Positions 58,018-64,000 of a stretch of 64,000 nucleotides of DNA are shown here, in pieces (the first letter of the stretch is position 1; every line of letters begins with the position of its first letter). This stretch comes from Riptortus pedestris (lineage: Eukaryota > Arthropoda > Insecta > Hemiptera > Alydidae). Where the stretch lies: NCBI GenBank assembly GCA_019009955.1, contig CM032231.1, positions 111,716,001 through 111,780,000 on the forward strand, in the 5' to 3' direction. A program made the position numbers and the translations under genes. Below the pieces are notes generated by a model that made no database searches, was not told the DNA's origin, and saw only the letters and a program-made list of their open reading frames with translations.

Positions 58018-58745
58018 GGATGACGAAAATGAGGTCCGTTCAAAATTATATATATATATATATTTGTCAGTTAACGCTCTAGCGGTCGCAATTTTTGTTT
58101 GATCGTTACGAAACTCGATATTTAACCGTTTTATGTAAAAAGACAGATCAAGTTCGTTATGGCTGAAATCGGACTAGCGGGAGGGGGGGGGGTTAGAGAA
58201 GGGGGATTTTCGAAAATTTAAAATATCTCCGTTATTATGCATCGGATCGAAAAATTGTATAGAACCAATCTTATTGCAAATGACATTTACTATAACTATT
58301 GTTATATACACTTACTCTCTATCTTGAATATTAACCGAGATATTTGCATTTTTATGAAGTCTGTGGTCGTGTATAGTTCGGATTAGGTCGGCCATTTTCG
58401 TAACTGATCGGCTCAGGCGGATGCTTCTTCTAAACTTACCTGTCGTTTCTAACCTTACCTTACCTTCGTTACTTTGTGAGATTTATGCAAATACGTTCTG
58501 TGCACCCGCCTCCCCCCCCCATTCTTTAGTTCTTGGACTACTAAAATTTGAGTTATTAAAATATAAATTATTCTTACAATTCAGAAGCCGTTTCAGTTGG
58601 GAATTTATTTTAATTAACTGAACGATTTCTCATTACCGTTTGTATTTAATCAGGGTGGTGTTGTGTTACCAGTATGGCGATTTCTCTATTGTAAAATTTC
58701 ACGAGGGAAATCTGCTTAGTTTACGCAGCCCCTGCGTGACGGGCT
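58018..58745 (-). mobile_element. Family A copy, subfamily 3, minus strand
   Basis: On the minus strand, the head (AGCCCGTCACGCAGGGGCTG) at 58745 is followed by the extra block shared with 40645-40925 (CATACTGGTAACACAACACC; TTTTAGTAGTCCAAGAACTA and a G-run), then the common 3' half. The copy stops near GATGACGAAAATGAGGTCCG at 58018, without the terminal hairpin. Confidence 0.72.
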
Positions 58746-58807
58746 TTTTTTTTTTTACATAGAATTAGTGTATAAGAGTTGAGATGATATCACAAATATT
58801 ATACCAA

Positions 58808-58856
58808 CACAAGGGAAATCGGCTTCGTTTTCGCAGCCCCAGCGTAATGTAGTTTT
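58808..58856 (-). mobile_element. Family A head fragment, minus strand
   Basis: GGGAAATCGGCTTCGTTTTC, followed by GCAGCCCCAGCGTAATG, is an inverted family A head about 60 bp from the head of the previous copy. Nothing further of the element follows. Confidence 0.5.
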
Positions 58857-59087
58857 TTTAACCTATGAATGCCTTTGTGATTGCATACCAACTCCTTGGT
58901 AAAAGAAGAACCATCGCCAGATATGAAATAATAAGACAAGGTAAATTCTGAAAGGAAATGTGAGTTTGAGAGGCTGTAAAAGGAATTATGATACTATTTA
59001 AATGGCAACTCCGAGGTCAATTAAGAAAGTGAGCTTCCATTACATTTATTTTAAAGAGAGGGAAAGAGAGAGAATTACCAACATTTT

Positions 59088-59392
59088 TGCAGATTTCCTT
59101 TAAATTTTTCTTGTAAAACTAAAGATCAAATTCATTAACTACTGAGAGCGCGGTAGTTGAGAAGGGTGAAAATCAAAAAATCTAATTTACTATTAATTTT
59201 GTTATTAACATTTTTTCTGTATCAAGCATATCGACCGATATATTTGCGGTTTTTTTAGTTTTAGCAAATTTACCTTAAGGGTAAACCAGTTATTGAGGTT
59301 GTACTCACAACGCGATTTTCAAAAACTTTCCACAAATGTCCATCGATCCTACCCAGGAGATGACGAAAATATGGTCCGTTCAAAACAGTGGA

Positions 59393-59439
<47 letters not shown>

Positions 59440-59445
59440 GTGTGT
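59088..59445 (-). mobile_element. Two decayed family A fragments, minus strand
   Basis: A partial copy with 3' end GCAGATTTCCTTTAA (59088-59265) is followed by a second 3' end (TTAGCAAATTTACCTTAAGG at 59266). The second continues through CCATCGATCCTACCCAGGAG and GGTCCGTTCAAAA to (TA)n at about 59399-59435. It is then fused to a family B piece. Confidence 0.6.
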
Positions 59446-59461
59446 GTCCTGCCCCCCCCCC

Positions 59462-59605
59462 CCTGTATCAATATTTTGCTTCCTGTTGGTTTTTCGGCAA
59501 ATATGCTCATAATAAAAGTTGTTTATTTTGTTGTTTAGAGTACATTTTGTTATATACACTTTTGTCGTATACCGAAGTATAAATAAAGACAACCGAACTA
59601 AACGA
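59462..59605 (-). mobile_element. Family B fragment, minus strand
   Basis: TTGGTTTTTCGGCAAATATG, GTTGTTTATTTTGTTGTTTA and ACTTTTGTCGTATACCGAAG are inverted parts of the family B repeat unit. It is joined to a family A (TA)n tract by a C-run. Confidence 0.55.
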
Positions 59606-60038
59606 AACGAAATTTATTGTGAAGAAAATGTAATAAGAATCATTAACATAATTTAATGTAAACTGATATCTTAAAAAAGTAGGATTTTTGTGGGCAACAG
59701 TGAGTGTAGGGAGGAGAGGTGGGAGACTTCCTCTTTGTCCACTCACTGCTAGCCTTTTATTTCAGTGAGTGGTTTAAGCTATTAGCTTTTCCAGATGATT
59801 AAGATTACTTCATTATTCTGAGTGTTTGTATAAAACTCTTGGATTTTAATACTGGTAGGGTTTGAAGTGAGCAACATTTTTTTTAGAAAATGTAAAAATA
59901 TTGCACAAAGTAAAGCACAAAAAAAAATAATATCTTCATTTAGCCTCATACAACAACAAAACAAGCTGCCCTCCTTCTGGAGGGTTCCCCTCAGGAACAG
60001 CCTCCTAATCTGCCCAACTGGGTAATGTTAAAAAAAGA

Positions 60039-60079
<41 letters not shown>

Positions 60080-60221
60080 AAAAAAGGAAATTTGCATTAA
60101 ATTTTGATAGGGCCATGTGAAGAGGAGTGCAGCTTTGCATCTTGCATTTATTTATATAAGTGATAATTTATAATTCTTGCCGAATGTTATATGAATATAT
60201 ATATATATATATATATATATA
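59606..60221. other. Spacer with poly-T and (TA)n
   Basis: No gene. It holds the 30-base T-run and a (TA)n at about 60194-60220, into which the pogo element inserted. Confidence 0.5.
60041..60070. repeat. Poly-T run of 30
   Basis: Homopolymer T between AAAAAAGATC and AAATTTTTTAAAAAA. It could be the inverted tail of an old retroposed copy; nothing recognisable is attached. Confidence 0.9.
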
Positions 60222-61097
60222 CAGTCGACTCTGGCTAACACGAACCTCGATAACACGAAATCCTTGATATCACGAATTATTTTTAATCCCCTTGGAAAAA
60301 CATGTCTAACACGAAAAAATTACCATACGTAACACGAACTAATTTTTCGGTTATATTTTACCTCAATAACACGAAGAGAGACAAACATTACCTCTGTAAC
60401 TTGAAGTTCAGTAGATAAGACGAATTTGATTAGCGCATTACCTCTATTTCACGATTTTCTCAGAATGGATTTGTTTAACACGAAATCCCAGTGATGTACC
60501 AGACAGTGTGTTTTCTTCAATTGTTTCAATCGAGAATATGATTGACAAACGTGTTGCTAACAGTCTTAAACAGAAGAAGATAACGGACTATTTCAACTAT
60601 TAGTGGGATTGCAGTAATATGGTCGGTACTGTTTACTCTGTTTTACACGATATTTATTATGTTTGCTGTAAGTATTTTTTATTATACCGTACCAAGATAA
60701 ATGTTTAATTTTGAAGCTGTAAGAGATAGAGCAATGTTGTTTTTTATTTTAACCAACATTATGACTGATAGTGTTTTTCAGTTTTAAGCAAAGGAAGATT
60801 AAGGACTTATTAATCAGTGGAATTAATATTATAGTTTCTGTTTTCTGTGTTTTACCGTTTTTTTTTTTTAATTATGTATATATACATATTTTAATTCATT
60901 TAAATATTCCTAAAATATTAAGATTATGTAGATTTGTTTAAGATGTAGGGAATAAATCACAGTACATTTTTTTACCTCTGTAACACGAATTTTCATTTAG
61001 TTCACCTCTATAACTCGAACTATGCCTAAGAAGAACTATACATAACACGAACAAAAATGGCAGTCCTCTGGAATTTCGTGATAGCGAGAGTCGACTA
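60222..61097. mobile_element. pogo/Tigger-derived non-autonomous element with PIP-box remnant
   Basis: Ends CAGTCGACTCTGGCTAACAC and the inverse of GATAGCGAGAGTCGACT form TIRs flanked by TA. Inside each end are repeated TAACACGAA motifs, as in pogo-like elements. A frame from about 60481 to the TAG at 60601-60603 ends RVANSLKQKKITDYFNY. QKKITDYF (60571-60594) fits the PCNA-interaction box Qxx(I/L/M)xx(F/Y)(F/Y), and pogo transposase is known to bind PCNA through its C-terminus. A degenerate second copy of this segment (QRKIKDLL frame) lies 218 bp downstream at 60779. The catalytic region is absent. Confidence 0.75.
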
Positions 61098-61109
61098 TAT
61101 ATACACACA

Positions 61110-61345
61110 TTAGCTAAGGTACCTGGCTTCGCCCGGGAAATCATTTGAGGCTGAATGAAGATATTATTTTTTGGGGGGCTTTACTTTGTACAATATTTTT
61201 ACATTTTCTCGTCTCAATGCTTAGGATTTACACCCGAGTCCGGCGTGCTGGGGATATGTTAATAATAAAAGTATTTGATATGCACTCAATTCTACAAAAT
61301 ACACAATGATTTTATATTACCCGTTTCCAGGGCATGTATCTTTTT
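61110..61345 (+). mobile_element. Family B element, truncated
   Basis: It begins TTAGCTAAGGTACCTGGCTT and CGCCCGGGAAATC and follows the family B head (TTTGAGGCTGAATG, GGCTTTACTTTG). It stops before the internal repeat units. It starts directly after the pogo element, in TATATACACACA. Confidence 0.6.
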
Positions 61346-61356
61346 TTATATATAAC

Positions 61357-62520
61357 ACTAGCTCAGATACCCGGCTTCGCCCGGGAATTGATTTGAGGCT
61401 CAATGGTCATGGTATATTTTTGGCAAGGCTTTACTTTCCACAATATTTTGACATTTACCCATCCCAGTGTTTAGGGTTAATAACCGTTGTTAGCATTTAT
61501 TAATGATAAAATTAATTTTTTATATAAGTCTTCACTGTCCTCCAAATTGTCATATTTCCCGTCTCTTGTGCATTATGCATAAATTTCAGTTATTAAGGAA
61601 AAAAATTAACATAGATTTGAATTAATTTTTCCAGGTGAGGTTCAAATTGAAATGAATTGTTGAGCATATCAATATTTCTACTCAAATTACTTCCTCCACA
61701 CATTGTTCCTGGAGAAATGTATAAAACAAAAGATAATCTAAATAACAAAGTAAACAACTTTTGATATGTGCATGTTTGTCGAAAAACAAATATTAATATT
61801 ACTTATAATCGTGGATGAATTAATGCTAATTGACATACCGAATTTTTTTAAGATCGGTTTAATCGTTAGCGCCCAATGAAATAGTTGACTCCCGCTTTAG
61901 TTTATGGTGTATATCTCGTTTATACTTTGTTAAAAGACAAAAATGAATTTGTCAAAAGTTACTATAAATAACAAAATAAAATAATAATTTTTGTTATGCT
62001 CATATTTGCCGAAAAACGAATAGAAAACGAAATACCGCTATTTTTAAATTCAGGCATCCCTTGCAACCCCCACTCCTGCCCGTCCCTAGAAATGTGTGGT
62101 ATGGCTTGTTATAATGAAAGCGTTAGTGCTAATACACACACCGAGTTTTATTTATTTCGGTTGGGTCATTTGTCCCAAATAAACCACTTCCGCTATAGAT
62201 TTTAGCGTATATCTCGTTTATAATTCGGTATACGAAAAAAGTGTAAATAACAAAAATTACTCTAAATACCAAAATAAACAACTTTTGTTATGCTCATATT
62301 TGCCGAAAAACCAATAGGAAACGAAATATCGCTATTTTTAATTTCAGGCTTCCCTTATAACCCCCACTCCTGTTCGTTTCAGAGGATATTAATATAGCCT
62401 AAAGTCTAAGTTGGGTTAGTAGTAATATACATACCAAGTTTCATAAAATTCGGTTCAGCCTTTTATGCGTGAAAAGTTATCCTGAAATTTCGCGAAAAAA
62501 AATGTACAGTCAGAGGTTAC

Positions 62521-62567
<47 letters not shown>

Positions 62568-62570
62568 TAT
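61357..62570 (+). mobile_element. Family B element, full length
   Basis: The head ACTAGCTCAGATACCCGGCT is followed by TTGAGGCTCAATGG and GGCAAGGCTTTACTTTCC. About three internal units follow; anchor TTTTGTTATG-type motifs lie at about 61757, 61989 and 62283. The tail is TTTCATAAAATTCGGTTCAG, TTTTATGCGTGAAAAG and CAGTCAGAGGTTACAATT, then (TA)n. No transposase or RT is encoded. The tail wording is reminiscent of non-LTR/SINE 3' ends in arthropods; the class is unresolved. Confidence 0.65.
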
Positions 62571-62621
62571 AGATAATCATAGATGATCGTATTGGTTAAT
62601 ATTCATGATAGGGACTATATA

Positions 62622-62668
<47 letters not shown>

Positions 62669-62670
<2 letters not shown>

Positions 62671-63972
62671 TAGCTAAGATACCCGGCTTTGCTCGGGAAT
62701 TAATTTGAGGCTGAATGGTGATGGTATATTTTTGGCAAGGCTTTACTTTGCACAATATTTTGACATTTACCCGTTCCAGTGTTTAGGGTTAACACCCGTC
62801 ATTTCTGTGGATTTGTTAATAATAAAATTAATTTTTTATGCAAGACTTCAGTGTCCTACATATTGTCATATTTCCCGTTTCCTGTGCATTATGAATAGAT
62901 TTGAATTATTAAGGAGAAAATATTGACATACTTTGAATTATTTTTTTCAGGTGAGGTACCTGGTAGTTCATATTGAAATGAAGTGTTGAGCAAATTTCTC
63001 TAAATAACAAAATATACAACTTTTGTTATGTGCACATTTGCCGAAACCCCAATAGGAAATCACTATTTTTAATTGCTGGCCTCCCTTATAGCCTCCACTC
63101 CTGCCCGTCCCTAGAAATAATATGGCTTATTATAAGGAAGGCGTTAGTGCTAATTCACACTACTGAGTGTTTTATTTATTTCGGTTGAGTCTTTTGTGCC
63201 AAATAAAATTGTTGACTCCCGCTATAATTTTTAGCGTATAACGCCTTTATACTTCTGTATACGGCAAAAGTGCATATAACACAAGTTACTCTAAATTATA
63301 AAATAAACAACTTTTGTTATGTGCATATTTGCTGAAAATGCAATAGGAAACGAAATATCGCTATTTTTAATTTCAGGCCTCCCTTATAACCCCCACTCCT
63401 GCCCGTCCCTAGAAATGTTAGTATGGCTTATTAGAAGAAAGGCGTAAGTACTAATTCACATACCGAGTTTGGTTTAGTTCGGCTGAGTCTTTTGTGCCAA
63501 ATAAAATTGTTGACTCCCGCTATAGTTTTTAGCGTATAACGCATTTATACTTCCGTATACGGCAAAAGTGCATATAACAAAAGTTACTCTAAATTACTAA
63601 ATAAACAACTTTTGTTATGTGCATATTTGCTGAAAAAGCAATAGGAAACGAAATATCGATATTTTTAATTTCAGGCCTCCCTTATAACCCCCACTCCTGT
63701 TTGTCTTAGAGAATATTAATATAGCCTAAAGTCTAAGTTGGGCTAGTAGTAATATACATACAAAGTTTCATAAAATTCGGTTCAACCGTTTATGCGTGAA
63801 AAGGTAACAAACAAACAAACAAATAAACAAACAAACAAACAAACAAACAAACAGACACCAAAGAAACAAAATGCAGTTATGGTGTCTATGACATGTGAAA
63901 CGAAAAGTTATCTTGAAATTTCGCAAAAAAAATCAATGTACAGACAGAGGTTACAATTTTATATATATATAT
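62669..63972 (+). mobile_element. Family B element, full length, with ~298-bp tandem units
   Basis: It starts with ACTAGCTAAGATACCCGGCT. Three internal units have TTTTGTTATGTGC at 63021, 63312 and 63610 (spacing 291 and 298). Each contains GGCCTCCCTTATAACCCCCA and TTGTTGACTCCCGCTATA-type segments. It ends with TTTATGCGTGAAAAGGTAAC, an (AAAC)n tract at 63805-63852, and CAGAGGTTACAATTTTATAT. Confidence 0.68.
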
Positions 63973-63978
63973 AGATAT

Positions 63979-64000
63979 ACTAGCTCAAATACCCGGCTTC
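63979..64000 (+). mobile_element. Family B element head, cut by the window end
   Basis: ACTAGCTCAAATACCCGGCT starts another head-to-tail copy. Only 22 bp are visible. Confidence 0.55.

Noticed and set aside
62990..63790. CRISPR-like array of ~298-bp units
   Set aside because: Units are long and diverged, with no short identical repeats or spacers, and they lie in a eukaryotic mobile-element context.

Overview
The window looks like arthropod (probably insect) nuclear DNA. It is AT-rich and intron-bearing, full of (TA)n and (GA)n microsatellites, and carries decayed Tc1, mariner, pogo, hAT, SINE and non-LTR elements. I see no operons, ribosome-binding-site-led genes, CRISPR array or rRNA. The species cannot be fixed from the sequence; a hemimetabolous insect is only a guess.

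There is one convincing protein-coding gene: the 3' part of an Msx-class (muscle segment homeobox, msh/Drop) homeobox gene on the plus strand. Its penultimate coding exon (29122-29309) and last coding exon (32297-32533) are joined by a 2,987-bp intron that splits the homeodomain between residues 44 and 45. Upstream exon(s) were not found, so they lie beyond the left edge or went unrecognised. The rest resembles the gene desert that often surrounds developmental regulators: long AT-rich stretches with scattered GC-balanced, CpG-containing blocks (for example 560-900, 4600-4830, 8750-8940, 22380-22740, 26880-27110, the intronic block 30690-30960, and 43620-43920), which are candidate enhancers.

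The dominant non-genic component is one interspersed family, here called family A. About 28 full, truncated or fragmentary copies occur on both strands. Full copies are about 610 bp. They start AGTCCGTCACGCAGGGGCTG and end in a perfect hairpin, GATTTCCCTTAAGGGAAATC, followed by TGCTAA. They carry a 12-bp subterminal motif (AGCAGATTTCCC) in inverted orientation at the two ends and a variable (TA)n tract near the 3' end. This architecture resembles non-autonomous Helitron-like elements (HINE/DINE-1 type). At least three subfamilies share the termini and 3' half but differ in the 5' interior. Two regions of family A lie in the Msx intron, and one fragment ends within about 30 bp of the last-exon splice acceptor.

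Other elements are nested in family A or its (TA)n tracts: tRNA-derived SINEs with target-site duplications, a 255-bp hAT-like MITE, a 212-bp Tc1/mariner-type MITE, a 600-bp TIR element built from 40-bp palindromes, and a T-rich retroposed segment. Elsewhere there are remnants of mariner (37.0 kb), a Jockey/I-like reverse transcriptase (39.15 kb), hAT (48.3 kb), Tc1 (48.6 kb) and a pogo/Tigger derivative (60.2 kb) that still encodes a C-terminal PCNA-binding motif. The right end (61-64 kb) is a head-to-tail series of a second family (family B) that contains a roughly 298-bp tandem repeat.

I found no credible new multi-gene system. The most unusual items are the multi-subfamily HINE-like repeat, the palindromic TIR element at 57.1 kb, the pogo derivative with its PIP box, and the 51.9/54.7 kb inverted repeat.
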